A stretch of DNA of 64,000 bases from Fibrisoma montanum (GTDB taxonomy: Bacteria > Bacteroidota > Bacteroidia > Cytophagales > Spirosomataceae), in NCBI RefSeq assembly GCF_003583365.1, contig NZ_QXED01000009.1, positions 186,001 through 250,000 of the forward strand. The letters are read 5' to 3'. The translations under genes and the position numbers were made by a program. The notes under the pieces are model-generated. The model did no database searches and was not told the DNA's origin. It saw only the letters and a list, made by a program, of their open reading frames with translations. Within the stretch, counting starts at the first letter, position 1. Every line of letters begins with the position of its first letter. Shown here piece after piece: positions 43,148 through 51,811 of this stretch.

Positions 43148-44500
43148 ATGATTGCAGAAAGTGGACAAGGCAAGGCCGGCTTCTACTATCACCTGGAGCA
43201 CTGTTGTCAGCTGGTAAGTGAAACGTATGGCAAACCCGAACGTACGGCCTGGACAAACGGCGACTACGTCCGGCTGAGTCATATCCTTTTCCGGAAGACC
43301 AGCGTACAGATCAGCCCCAATACGCTCAAGCGAATTTTCGGCAAGATCAAGACGGATTCCCGCTATTACCCCCAGAAAGCCACCCGCGACGCACTGGCCA
43401 GTTACGTCGGCTACCCCGACTGGGATCACTTTGTCGAAGCCCAGTTGCGACCGGAGCCTCTCGTTGAGCCGCCGGCCGAAGCGTTACCGACACGGCAAAC
43501 CGCCGTACCCGTAGCCGCCCTTGGCCCGGCCCCCACGAAAAAACCCTACGCCAACCGGCCGCTCTGGTTGATAGGACTGGCTGTTCTGGTTCTTTCCGTC
43601 GGTGGTCTGCTACGATCAGGCAGCCCCATTGCCAGGAAAGCCGCCCCAACCTCAGCTCAGCTGATCTGTAAAAATCCGGTTGGTGAAAACCCCCATTCGG
43701 CAAACCTGCAGATTCAGGGGCTGGAGGAACTTGTGGATAAATCGACCCACTATCAGATTGATTTTGGCGACGGGAAGCGCAAGCCGATTGACACGACGAC
43801 CCTACTCTACAATCACTACTACGAAAAGCCGGGGCGCTACTTTGCCGTGTTGAAGCGAGGTTCACAAAACCTTGATACGGCGACCGTTTTTTTGCCGACC
43901 AGGGGCTGGGCGGCCACTGCCTACATGATGTACGACACCACACGGGTCTATCCGATTGACATACCGGACTTGTTCGTGACCGGCAAGCGAAGCATCAGCG
44001 CAACCGAAACGGCCCACGCCGGAATTGATACCAACCGAACGTTTTTCATTGAGTTTGCCAATACACAAGCTACGGACATCGACGCGGATAATTTTGAGCT
44101 GACCACCCACGTACTAACCTCGCCTACCCGGACGGGCGTTCGGTGTTCACAAGTAGGCGTTACGGTCTACGGGGAGTCGTCGAAACACTCGTTCGAAATT
44201 ATCAAGCCCGGGTGCGTGTACTGGTCGCAGATTCAGCTATCGGAACAGGTAAAATGGGGCCAGCGGGACGATTTACGGTTTCTGGGAGCCGACCTCCGCA
44301 CGGGCGGCACACTGACCCTGCGGGTTGTTAAGCAACGGGCCCATGTGTTCATCAACGGCCGACAGGTCTATGAAGCCTCGTACCAGCATCCCCTGCACCG
44401 GGTCTACGGCGTCAACATCCGGTTTGCGGGCATCGGCACCATCAATTCGTTCTCGTTGAAAGACCTGAAAACAGGGAAGGCGTTTGCGGGCAATTTTTAG
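43148..44500 (+). CDS. Membrane-spanning putative regulator: N-terminal DNA-binding-like domain, one helix, periplasmic PKD-like domain
   Basis: 450 residues. Residues 1-100 are cytoplasmic and carry the Bacteroidota motif ISPNTLKRIFGKIKTD...YYPQKATRDALASYVGY.DWDHF, which has the look of a small helical DNA-binding unit. A Pro/Ala linker leads to one membrane helix (about 138-156). The periplasmic part starts with a PKD-like domain (about 175-248, YQIDFGDGKRK then YEKPGRYFAVL). It ends with a 200-residue beta-rich region that looks like a lectin/LamG-type fold (LRVVKQRAHVFINGRQVYEA). The gene is divergent from the SusCD operon across 177 bases. I infer a one-component sensor for that locus; the family is, to my knowledge, not characterised. 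Confidence 0.7.
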   Translation: MIAESGQGKAGFYYHLEHCCQLVSETYGKPERTAWTNGDYVRLSHILFRKTSVQISPNTLKRIFGKIKTDSRYYPQKATRDALASYVGYPDWDHFVEAQLRPEPLVEPPAEALPTRQTAVPVAALGPAPTKKPYANRPLWLIGLAVLVLSVGGLLRSGSPIARKAAPTSAQLICKNPVGENPHSANLQIQGLEELVDKSTHYQIDFGDGKRKPIDTTTLLYNHYYEKPGRYFAVLKRGSQNLDTATVFLPTRGWAATAYMMYDTTRVYPIDIPDLFVTGKRSISATETAHAGIDTNRTFFIEFANTQATDIDADNFELTTHVLTSPTRTGVRCSQVGVTVYGESSKHSFEIIKPGCVYWSQIQLSEQVKWGQRDDLRFLGADLRTGGTLTLRVVKQRAHVFINGRQVYEASYQHPLHRVYGVNIRFAGIGTINSFSLKDLKTGKAFAGNF

Positions 44501-44660
44501 ACTGCCAACGCACGTAGAGAGGGCTTTGGCTTCGTCTATCCAGTTCCCAGTGCGGCATTCGTACGAGCGCCGATCCAGCAGAAATGCCTTCACCAGGTCA
44601 GCGAATGCTCACTACAGCTAAACTTCCCGTACGTATTCCTTGTAACCATTTCCTGGGTGC

Positions 44661-45980
44661 TCACACCCCCGCGAGTACACTCTGCTCCCGGTACAATCGC
44701 AGTAATTCCTCGCGCAGAATTCCCAGCCCTTTGTGCAGCAGCTCGTCACTGATCACCAACGGGCTCAGCACCCGAATGACGTTGCCATACACGCCCGCAC
44801 TGATCAGAAACAGGCCACGCTGGGCACAGGCCCCAACGAGTCGGCTGGTCAGGACGGGATCGGGCTGATTGGGATCGCCGTTTTTAACCAGTTCGAGGCC
44901 CACCATCGCGCCCAGACCACGAACGTCGCCGATGGCCGAGCAGTCGCGCTGCAGGTCCTTGAAGAAAGCGTACACCGTTTTGCCCACTTCCTCGCCGAGC
45001 CGGTTAATATCGATTTGCTGCATGTATTCGATAGTCGCCAGGGCGCCGGCGCAGGCCACCGGATTACCCGCGTACGTACCGCCGATGGTGCCCGGTTTAG
45101 CCTTATCCATAACCTCGGCCTTACCCATGACGCACGCAATGGGAATGCCCGATCCCATCGACTTGGCCCAGGTAGAGATATCCGGCACAACCCCGTAGTG
45201 CTCATAAGCCGCCCACCGACCCGTCCGGCCGAAACCCGACTGCACCTCGTCCAGAATGAGCAGGATACCGTATTCGTCGCAAAGCTGGCGAAGGCCCTGC
45301 AGGTAGCGTCTGGGCGTTACGTAGAACCCCCCTTCGCCCTGCACCGGCTCCAGAATCACGGCCGCTACGTTCTCCGGTGCCACAACGCTGCTGAGGTACT
45401 TGCGGAAGTCGGCCAGTTCCTGCTCCACAAACTCGTCGACATCCAGCCCCCGGCCGTTGTGGTAATAATCCGGGAAAGGAATGCGGTAGACCTCCGGCGC
45501 AAACGGCCCACAGCCCAGTTTGTAGCTGACTTTCGACGTGAGCGTCATGCCCATCATCGTCCGGCCGTGGAAACCGCCGGTATAACAGATAATGCCCTGC
45601 CGCCCGGTGGCCTGCCGGGCTATCTTGATGGCATTTTCGACGGCTTCGGCTCCGCTGTTAACCATCATTACCTTCGTAGCCTCGCCATGCGGCAAGATTT
45701 CTACCAGCTTTTCGGCCAGCAGTACGTACGGCTCATGCGTCAGCAGGTTGAAGAACGTATGCATGAGTTTACCCGCCTGCTCGCTGATCGCCCGCACGAC
45801 CGGCTCGGGACAATGGCCCGCATTCAGCACACCAATTCCGCCCGAAAAGTCGATGAATTCCCGGCCGTCGTGACTGACAAACGTAGCCCCCTGTGCATAC
45901 GCAGCGTCGAGGGGGGCGCTCATTACCATCGCCTTCGGAACGACCGCGTTCCGACGTTGGAGAAGTTCCTGTGAGGTCAT
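44661..45980 (-). CDS. gabT: Class III aminotransferase, 4-aminobutyrate/putrescine type
   Basis: 439 residues from the ATG at 45980; the frame is open 52 codons further, but similarity starts at MTSQELLQRRNAVVPKAM. It has the class III PLP fold. The Schiff-base Lys is in STWAKSMGSGIPIAC (about residue 270), with the PLP-binding LILDEVQSGFGRTG just before and SGAEAVENAIKIAR near 110. Sequence and length fit 4-aminobutyrate aminotransferase. A putrescine aminotransferase role as well is conceivable, because no other enzyme for the first step of putrescine breakdown is in the operon. It is the last gene, 31 bases after the semialdehyde dehydrogenase. Confidence 0.88.
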   Translation of the reverse strand: MTSQELLQRRNAVVPKAMVMSAPLDAAYAQGATFVSHDGREFIDFSGGIGVLNAGHCPEPVVRAISEQAGKLMHTFFNLLTHEPYVLLAEKLVEILPHGEATKVMMVNSGAEAVENAIKIARQATGRQGIICYTGGFHGRTMMGMTLTSKVSYKLGCGPFAPEVYRIPFPDYYHNGRGLDVDEFVEQELADFRKYLSSVVAPENVAAVILEPVQGEGGFYVTPRRYLQGLRQLCDEYGILLILDEVQSGFGRTGRWAAYEHYGVVPDISTWAKSMGSGIPIACVMGKAEVMDKAKPGTIGGTYAGNPVACAGALATIEYMQQIDINRLGEEVGKTVYAFFKDLQRDCSAIGDVRGLGAMVGLELVKNGDPNQPDPVLTSRLVGACAQRGLFLISAGVYGNVIRVLSPLVISDELLHKGLGILREELLRLYREQSVLAGV

Positions 45981-46011
45981 GGTTGTTGACTGGATAAGTA
46001 GCCTGGCCGGG

Positions 46012-47379
46012 CTATGAATGGCCAATGTACACCGTCTTTGTATGGCAGAAATCCTTGATACCGGCTTCGGAAAGCTCCCGACCGTAGCCGGACTTTTTGA
46101 CCCCGCCGATCGGCAGGCGCGAATCGGAACGCACAATGGCGTTGACGAACACGCTGCCTACTTCCAGCCGACGGCTCAGCCGGTCTGCTTTGGCCAGATC
46201 CTGCGTCCAGATGGCGGCACTCAGGCCATAGCGGGATTGATTCGCCAGCCGGACAGCTTCGGCTTCGTCGGCCACTTCGGTGATGGTCGCCAGCGGGCCG
46301 AAGGTTTCTTCGCGAAACACCACCGACTCCGGCGATACGTTGTCCAGCAGCGTCGGCTGGAAATTAGCATCGTGGCGCTCACCACCCGACAGCAACGTAG
46401 CACCCTCATCCAGTGCCGTTTGCAGTTGTCGTTCAAGCTGTTCGGCCAGATCGACCCGCGCCAGTGGGCCTATTTTGGTATCATCCTGCGTTGGGTCGCC
46501 TTGTTTCATGGCGTCAATCAACGCTTTCACTTTCTCCGTAAAAGCCGCTTTGACCGGTTTTTCGACCAGGAATCGTTTGGCGGCAATGCACACCTGACCG
46601 GCATTGCTCATCCGCGACTGCACGGCGGCCTCGGCGGCTTTGTCCAGATCAGCATCGCTTAGAACGATAAGCGCATCGCTGCCGCCCAGCTCCAGCACTG
46701 ACTTCTTGATGTTCCGTCCCGCCAGACTGGCTACCGTCGAGCCGGCGCGTTCGCTGCCCGTCAGCGTAACCATACCCACGCGGTCGTCGGCCAGCAAGCG
46801 CTCTACGGCGTCGACGTCGTTGATCAGCGCCTGGAATACGCCCGCCGGAAAACCCGCAGCCCGATACGCTTCTTCAATCGCCTGCGCACAGCCAAACACG
46901 TTCGGCGCGTGCTTCAGCAGCGTTACGTTGCCCGCCATCAGGGCCGGCACCGAGTAGCGGAATACCTGCCAGAACGGAAAATTCCACGGCATAATAGCCA
47001 GTACCACTCCCACCGGCTCATACACCACCCGGCTTTCCTGCGCATCGGTCGGGATGCGTTCGGGCTCCAGCAGGCGTTCGGCATTGTCGGCGTAGTAGTC
47101 GCACTGTCCGGCGCATTTATCAACCTCACCCAGCGACTCCGACAGGATTTTACCCATCTCGGCCGTAATGCGTTCGGCTAACCGTTGCCGATTTTCGCGC
47201 AGGTACGTGCCCAGTTGGTGAAACAGCTCACCCCGTTCAGCAAACGAGCGGTCGGCCCACTCCCGCTGGGTTTCGGTCGCCCGGGCGAGTTTGGCCTCAA
47301 CCTGCTCCGGCGTTTCTTCGGTGAATTCCTGAATAACGTCGAGCGTGTATGGATTGATGGATTGAAACGTCTTTGGCAT
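46012..47379 (-). CDS. NAD(P)-dependent aldehyde dehydrogenase, succinate-semialdehyde type
   Basis: 455 residues from the ATG at 47379 (MPKTFQSINPYTLDVI); a TTG five codons earlier is less likely. The catalytic Cys is in NAGQVCIAAKRFLVE, the general-base Glu in KSVLELGGSDALIV. The short N-terminus and the IMPWNFPFWQVFR motif are typical of the succinate-semialdehyde dehydrogenase branch (GabD/Sad-like). With the aminotransferase downstream it would complete GABA to succinate. The upstream aldehyde dehydrogenase gene stops 11 bases before this start. Confidence 0.85.
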   Translation of the reverse strand: MPKTFQSINPYTLDVIQEFTEETPEQVEAKLARATETQREWADRSFAERGELFHQLGTYLRENRQRLAERITAEMGKILSESLGEVDKCAGQCDYYADNAERLLEPERIPTDAQESRVVYEPVGVVLAIMPWNFPFWQVFRYSVPALMAGNVTLLKHAPNVFGCAQAIEEAYRAAGFPAGVFQALINDVDAVERLLADDRVGMVTLTGSERAGSTVASLAGRNIKKSVLELGGSDALIVLSDADLDKAAEAAVQSRMSNAGQVCIAAKRFLVEKPVKAAFTEKVKALIDAMKQGDPTQDDTKIGPLARVDLAEQLERQLQTALDEGATLLSGGERHDANFQPTLLDNVSPESVVFREETFGPLATITEVADEAEAVRLANQSRYGLSAAIWTQDLAKADRLSRRLEVGSVFVNAIVRSDSRLPIGGVKKSGYGRELSEAGIKDFCHTKTVYIGHS

Positions 47380-47390
47380 AATCACTTTGT

Positions 47391-48863
47391 TCAAACGTAC
47401 CAGCCGAGCGGGGCTTCGTCGAGATTGATGTTGATCTGCTTGGTTTCCAGATACGCTTCAATACCATACTTGCCCAGTTCCCGACCGATACCACTTTTCT
47501 TATACCCACCCCACGGCATTTCGTTGAAGGTTGGGTGGTAGTTATTGACCCACGTAATGCCCGCCCGGATTTTTTTAATGACCCGGTTGCCCCGGTTGAT
47601 GTCGCGGGTGAAAACGCCGGCCGCCAGCCCGTATTCGGTATCGTTAGCCAACCGAACGGCCTCCTCCTCCGTATCAAACGGAATAACGGCCAGAACGGGC
47701 CCAAAAATCTCTTCACGGGCAATGCGCATGCCGGGGGTCACATCCGTGAAAATGGTGGGTTCAACGAAGTTACCTTTTGCAAACTCCTCGCCTTCCGGCC
47801 GTTTCCCCCCGGTGAGCAGCGTTGCACCCTCGGTTTTTCCGATCTCGATGTAGCGCTCTACTTTGTCGCGGTGTTCCGCCGACACCAGCGGACCCATCCG
47901 AACGCCTTCGTGCAGGCCATGACCCAGTTTTATGCCCTTCGCAATGGCTGCAACACGCGACACAAACGCGTCGTGCACCGACCGCTCAACCAGCAGCCGC
48001 GACCCGGCCGAACAGACCTCACCCTGATTGGCAAAAGCGGCAAACGCTACCCACTCGGCCGCGGTATCCAGATTGGCATCGGCAAAGACCACAACGGGGT
48101 TTTTACCGCCCAGTTCCAGCGTTACTTTCTTGATGTTTTTGGCGGCTGCGGTCATGATTTTGCTGCCCGTATCGGTACCGCCCGTGAACGCAATTTTATC
48201 TATTTCGGGATGACCCGCCAGCGCGGCCCCGGCCACTTCTCCAACGCCCGTTATGATGTTGACCACACCCGGCGGAAAGCCCACGGCCACAATCAGCCGA
48301 CCGAGCTCCAACAGGCTTAAGGGCGTCAACTCCGACGGTTTGATCACCAACGTACAGCCAGCCGCCAGCGCCGGAGCCAGCTTCCAGACGGCCATCAGCA
48401 GCGGGTAGTTCCAGGGAACAATTTGAGCCGCTACGCCCACCGGCTCCCGCACAACCATGCTCATCATGTTCATCGGTACGGGTACGGTCTCCCCCATGAC
48501 CTTGGTGGCCAGTCCGGCGTAGTAATCAAAACAGTTGGCCGCGTCGGCTACGTCGGCTTCAGCTTCGGCGAGGGGTTTGCCGCAATTACGGGTATCGAGT
48601 TCGGCCAGCATCCCGGCCTGTTCGCGAACGCGGTTGGCCAGGGCCATCAACAGTTGGGCCCGGTGGAGGGCGTTGTCGTCGTTTTTCCAGGAACCGTTGT
48701 CAAAAGCCTCGCGGGCCGCCTGCACGGCACGGTCCACATCGGCGGTCGTCGCTTCGGGCACTGTGCCGAGTACTTCCCCATCCGCGGGGTCTGTGATGGT
48801 GCGCGTACCGCCGTCAGAAGCGCCAACCCAATGGTTGTTGATAAGCATTTGGTAGGTTCTCAT
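47391..48863 (-). CDS. Aldehyde dehydrogenase, betaine/aminobutyraldehyde type
   Basis: 490 residues. The catalytic Cys is in NQGEVCSAGSRLLVE and the general-base Glu in KVTLELGGKNPVVV; the NAD-binding loop is FTGGTDTGSKIM. Residues QIVPWNYPLLMAVWKLAPALA and the closing NNYHPTFNEMPWGGYKKSGIGRELG place it with betaine-aldehyde and 4-aminobutyraldehyde dehydrogenases. Next to a putrescine-type transporter and GABA enzymes, oxidation of 4-aminobutanal to GABA is the best guess. Betaine aldehyde or other amino-aldehydes remain possible. Confidence 0.87.
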   Translation of the reverse strand: MRTYQMLINNHWVGASDGGTRTITDPADGEVLGTVPEATTADVDRAVQAAREAFDNGSWKNDDNALHRAQLLMALANRVREQAGMLAELDTRNCGKPLAEAEADVADAANCFDYYAGLATKVMGETVPVPMNMMSMVVREPVGVAAQIVPWNYPLLMAVWKLAPALAAGCTLVIKPSELTPLSLLELGRLIVAVGFPPGVVNIITGVGEVAGAALAGHPEIDKIAFTGGTDTGSKIMTAAAKNIKKVTLELGGKNPVVVFADANLDTAAEWVAFAAFANQGEVCSAGSRLLVERSVHDAFVSRVAAIAKGIKLGHGLHEGVRMGPLVSAEHRDKVERYIEIGKTEGATLLTGGKRPEGEEFAKGNFVEPTIFTDVTPGMRIAREEIFGPVLAVIPFDTEEEAVRLANDTEYGLAAGVFTRDINRGNRVIKKIRAGITWVNNYHPTFNEMPWGGYKKSGIGRELGKYGIEAYLETKQININLDEAPLGWYV

Positions 48864-48882
48864 TGCATAAATCAGTTAAACC

Positions 48883-48960
48883 GTTTGTGGTTCGTAGTTT
48901 GATGTTGCTGGCGCGTCCTTGAATTCTGTGAAGGGTAACTACGAACTACGAACCACAAAC
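48883..48960. repeat. Long inverted repeat with AACTACG units between potA and aldehyde dehydrogenase
   Basis: GTTTGTGGTTCGTAGTT (48883-48899) and AACTACGAACCACAAAC (48944-48960) are perfect 17-base arms around 44 bases. The heptamer AACTACG is doubled at the right arm, which abuts the potA stop codon. A related, less perfect copy is at 57828-57894. It interrupts an otherwise tight operon and may process or partially terminate the message. Confidence 0.75.
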
Positions 48961-50066
48961 TATTGTAAAGCCAGGGTCGCTTTTCCGACCGGCCAGTTTA
49001 GAAATACGTCGGTATACCCGTCCAGGGCGTTGATGGCGTCGGGTTTTACAGCAATATCGATCGGTGTGTCTGAACCGGTCAGGTTACAGTGAATTTTCCA
49101 TTGGTTGCCCAGAAACGTCCGGCCAACGACCTGGGCAGGCAAGCTAAACGCATCGGCTGGCCGCTGGCGGTTAATAATGACGTGTTCCGGGCGAATGAAC
49201 AGTAAAGCCGCTCCCTGCTGCTTAGGTGCCTCCGCAACCGGAATCCTGGTGGAGCCGTAGTGAAACTGCCCGCCCTCGACCGTACCAGACAAGGTGTTGT
49301 TCTCGCCAATGAAATCGGCCACGAACTGACTCGCCGGGTGGTCGTACACCGTCTGGGGGGCGTCTAATTGCTCGATAACCCCCCGGTTCATCACCGCGAT
49401 TCGATCCGACATGGTCAGGGCTTCCTCCTGATCGTGGGTCACAAACACGAACGTAATGCCTAACTGCTGGTGCAGATTTTTCAGCTCGATCTGCATCTGT
49501 TTGCGCAGCTTCAGGTCAAGAGCCGCCAACGGTTCGTCCAGCAGCAGAACCTTCGGCCGGTTGACGATGGCCCGCGCCAGCGCAATCCGCTGTTGCTGCC
49601 CCCCCGACAGTTCCTTTGGTTTGCGGTCGACAAAGCTTTCCATCCGTACCATCGCCAGCACCTGTTCCACCTCGCGGGCGACCGTCGCTTTGTCAATGCC
49701 TTTCTGTTTCAGGCCAAACGCTACGTTCTCCCGCACGGACAGGTGCGGAAACAGGGCGTAGTTCTGGAATACGGTATTGACGTTCCGGCGAAACGGAGGC
49801 AGGGCCGTAATGTCGTCGCCGTCGAGCAGCACCTGGCCATGCGTCGGGTTTTCGAAGCCTGCAATGATCCGCAACAAGGTCGTTTTGCCGCAGCCGCTGG
49901 GGCCCAGCAATGTCAGGAACTCACCCTGCCGGATGCGGAGGCTAAGCGACGGAATGACGCGGTTCGTACCAAAGTACTTCTCGATGGCTCGTAGTTCAAC
50001 AATATCGGGCATCGTTGGCGGGTTGGCTGGAACCGTCGAAACGGCGGTTGGTTGGGCAATGGTCAT
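48960..50066 (-). CDS. potA: Spermidine/putrescine ABC transporter ATP-binding protein
   Basis: 368 residues. Walker A GPSGCGKTT (about 54-62), Q-loop FQNYALFPHLS, signature LSGGQQQRIALARAI, Walker B VLLLDEPLAALD and switch His in VFVTHDQEEAL are all intact. A C-terminal TOBE domain (about 285-360) is typical of PotA/MalK-type importers. It powers the PotB/PotC channel fed by PotD, all encoded immediately upstream. The other possibility in this family is ferric or thiamine import, but the operon content favours polyamines. Confidence 0.93.
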   Translation of the reverse strand: MTIAQPTAVSTVPANPPTMPDIVELRAIEKYFGTNRVIPSLSLRIRQGEFLTLLGPSGCGKTTLLRIIAGFENPTHGQVLLDGDDITALPPFRRNVNTVFQNYALFPHLSVRENVAFGLKQKGIDKATVAREVEQVLAMVRMESFVDRKPKELSGGQQQRIALARAIVNRPKVLLLDEPLAALDLKLRKQMQIELKNLHQQLGITFVFVTHDQEEALTMSDRIAVMNRGVIEQLDAPQTVYDHPASQFVADFIGENNTLSGTVEGGQFHYGSTRIPVAEAPKQQGAALLFIRPEHVIINRQRPADAFSLPAQVVGRTFLGNQWKIHCNLTGSDTPIDIAVKPDAINALDGYTDVFLNWPVGKATLALQ

Positions 50067-50078
50067 GGTTGTCCTGAA

Positions 50079-50948
50079 TCAGATCGGTTTCGTTTCCCGT
50101 TCGCCAAAGCGCACCGACAATACCAGCGTCAGCAGCGAGATCAGAAAAATGAGCGTCGATACGGCGTTCACTTCGGGCGTAATGCCCCGGCGCAGCATGG
50201 TATAAATCTCAATCGGCAGCGTATTGTCGCGGGCAATGAGAAAGAACGTCACCGGGATTTCGTCCAGCGACAGCGTAATACTCAGCAAAGCCGCACCAAT
50301 GATTGCCGTGCGGATGTTGGGCAAAATCACTTTGAAAAACGCCTGCACAGGTGTTGCTCCCAGGTCGGCGGCTGCTTCTTCCAGAAACGGATCGAGTCGT
50401 TTCAGCCGGGCATACACCTGCGTCAGGACGATGCAGATCAGGAACGTAGTGTGTCCGATGGCAACGGCTGTCAGCGAGATACGAACCCCGATCAGCGGAA
50501 AAAACGACAGCATCGCAACACCCGTCAGAATGCCCGGCAACGTGATCGGCAGCAGAATGACCCGTTCGAAAAAGCGTTTCAGCCGGAACTCGTATTTCTT
50601 CATCGCCAGGGCCGCCAGCACACCGATGACCAGGGCCAGCGTCGTGGCGACTACCGCAATCACCAAACTTATCCGCAGCGAATGCAGCAGTGGCTCATTA
50701 TCGAGCATTGTCCCGTACCACTTCGTTGAGAAGCCCCGCATTGGAAACGAGTTGACCGTATCGGGGTTAAACGAGTACAGCACGACGACCAGCATCGGGA
50801 AGTAAATAAACGTCATCACGGCCAGCGCAGCCCCACCGATGGCGATGTCGAGCCCGTTTACCCGGCGGAATGACTTACCCAGGCTCACCTCAGCGCGGTC
50901 CGGCGCGTCGGCCGTTAGGTCTTTATCTACGGATTGCGTGTACATCAT
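50079..50948 (-). CDS. potC: Spermidine/putrescine ABC transporter permease PotC
   Basis: 289 residues with six membrane helices starting at about 33. The EAA-type loop that docks the ATPase is EEAAADLGATPVQAFFKVILPNI (about 180-202, given in part). The N-terminal 30 residues are polar and longer than in E. coli PotC. Its ATG overlaps the potB stop by 4 bases (ATGA), indicating coupled translation. potA follows after 12 bases. Confidence 0.92.
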   Translation of the reverse strand: MMYTQSVDKDLTADAPDRAEVSLGKSFRRVNGLDIAIGGAALAVMTFIYFPMLVVVLYSFNPDTVNSFPMRGFSTKWYGTMLDNEPLLHSLRISLVIAVVATTLALVIGVLAALAMKKYEFRLKRFFERVILLPITLPGILTGVAMLSFFPLIGVRISLTAVAIGHTTFLICIVLTQVYARLKRLDPFLEEAAADLGATPVQAFFKVILPNIRTAIIGAALLSITLSLDEIPVTFFLIARDNTLPIEIYTMLRRGITPEVNAVSTLIFLISLLTLVLSVRFGERETKPI

Positions 50949-51808
50949 CGACCGGATTCTAAACTTGAAAACCGCTTCTCCGCCCGCGCCGACATCTCCA
51001 GCACTACCAGCACAATCACCAGCAGAATGATACCAATGGCAGATCCCAGCGGCTTATCGTTCGACGTACCGAACATGTTCTGGAAGATGTTGGAAATGAA
51101 CAGCGTATTAGGCCCGCCCAGCAGGATCGGCGCCAGAAAATCGCCCAGCGACAAGACAAACGCAAACGTAGCCCCCGCAATGATGCCGGGCAGACTCAAC
51201 GGAAACACCACCTTCCGAAAGGTCGTGAACCGGTTAGCGCCGAGGTCTTTTGAGGCTTCCACCAGTGCCTTTGGTATCTGCTCAAAGGCGGTGTAAATCG
51301 GCATCAGGACGAATGGCGTATAGATGTGCACCATGCAGATCACCACCGATACGTCGCTGTAAAGCAGCACACTGATCGGCGCATCGGTCAGGCCGACGTA
51401 CATCAGCAATGAGTTCAGCACCCCCTCTTCTCCCAGGATAATCTTCCAGGCGTAGGCCCGTACAATGTAGCTCACCCACAACGGCAGAATGATGAGCGTG
51501 TAGAGCAGCGTCTTGTTGCGCGTCGCCTTGAAAGCAATGTAATACGCCAGCGGAATGCTCAGCAGCAGACAACAGAGCGTCACCGTCGCCGACAGGGTAA
51601 AGGTTTTCCAGAGCGTACCGTAATACAACGGCCCACTAAAAAACCGGCTGTAGGAGTCCAGCGAAAAACCGGGCTGCAACAGGCCAAAATCGTCGACGGT
51701 GTAGAAGCTCTGCGTCAGCACCCGGACGTACGGCAGAATCAGAAAGGCCGTCATCCAGAGCACCAACGGCGCAAACAGTAACCAGAACGAAGCGGGAAGC
51801 CGTTTCAT
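50945..51808 (-). CDS. potB: Spermidine/putrescine ABC transporter permease PotB
   Basis: 287 residues, six predicted membrane helices, starting at about residue 10 (FWLLFAPLVLWMTAFLILP). The EAA loop is VEASKDLGANRFTTFRKVVFPL (about 188-209, given in part). It pairs with PotC to form the channel. It begins 3 bases after potD and overlaps potC. Confidence 0.92.
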   Translation of the reverse strand: MKRLPASFWLLFAPLVLWMTAFLILPYVRVLTQSFYTVDDFGLLQPGFSLDSYSRFFSGPLYYGTLWKTFTLSATVTLCCLLLSIPLAYYIAFKATRNKTLLYTLIILPLWVSYIVRAYAWKIILGEEGVLNSLLMYVGLTDAPISVLLYSDVSVVICMVHIYTPFVLMPIYTAFEQIPKALVEASKDLGANRFTTFRKVVFPLSLPGIIAGATFAFVLSLGDFLAPILLGGPNTLFISNIFQNMFGTSNDKPLGSAIGIILLVIVLVVLEMSARAEKRFSSLESGR

Positions 51809-51811
51809 CGA

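Noticed and set aside
44733-45974. A 413-codon plus-strand frame over the aminotransferase gene
   Set aside because: Antisense shadow of gabT; His/Arg-rich with no family likeness.
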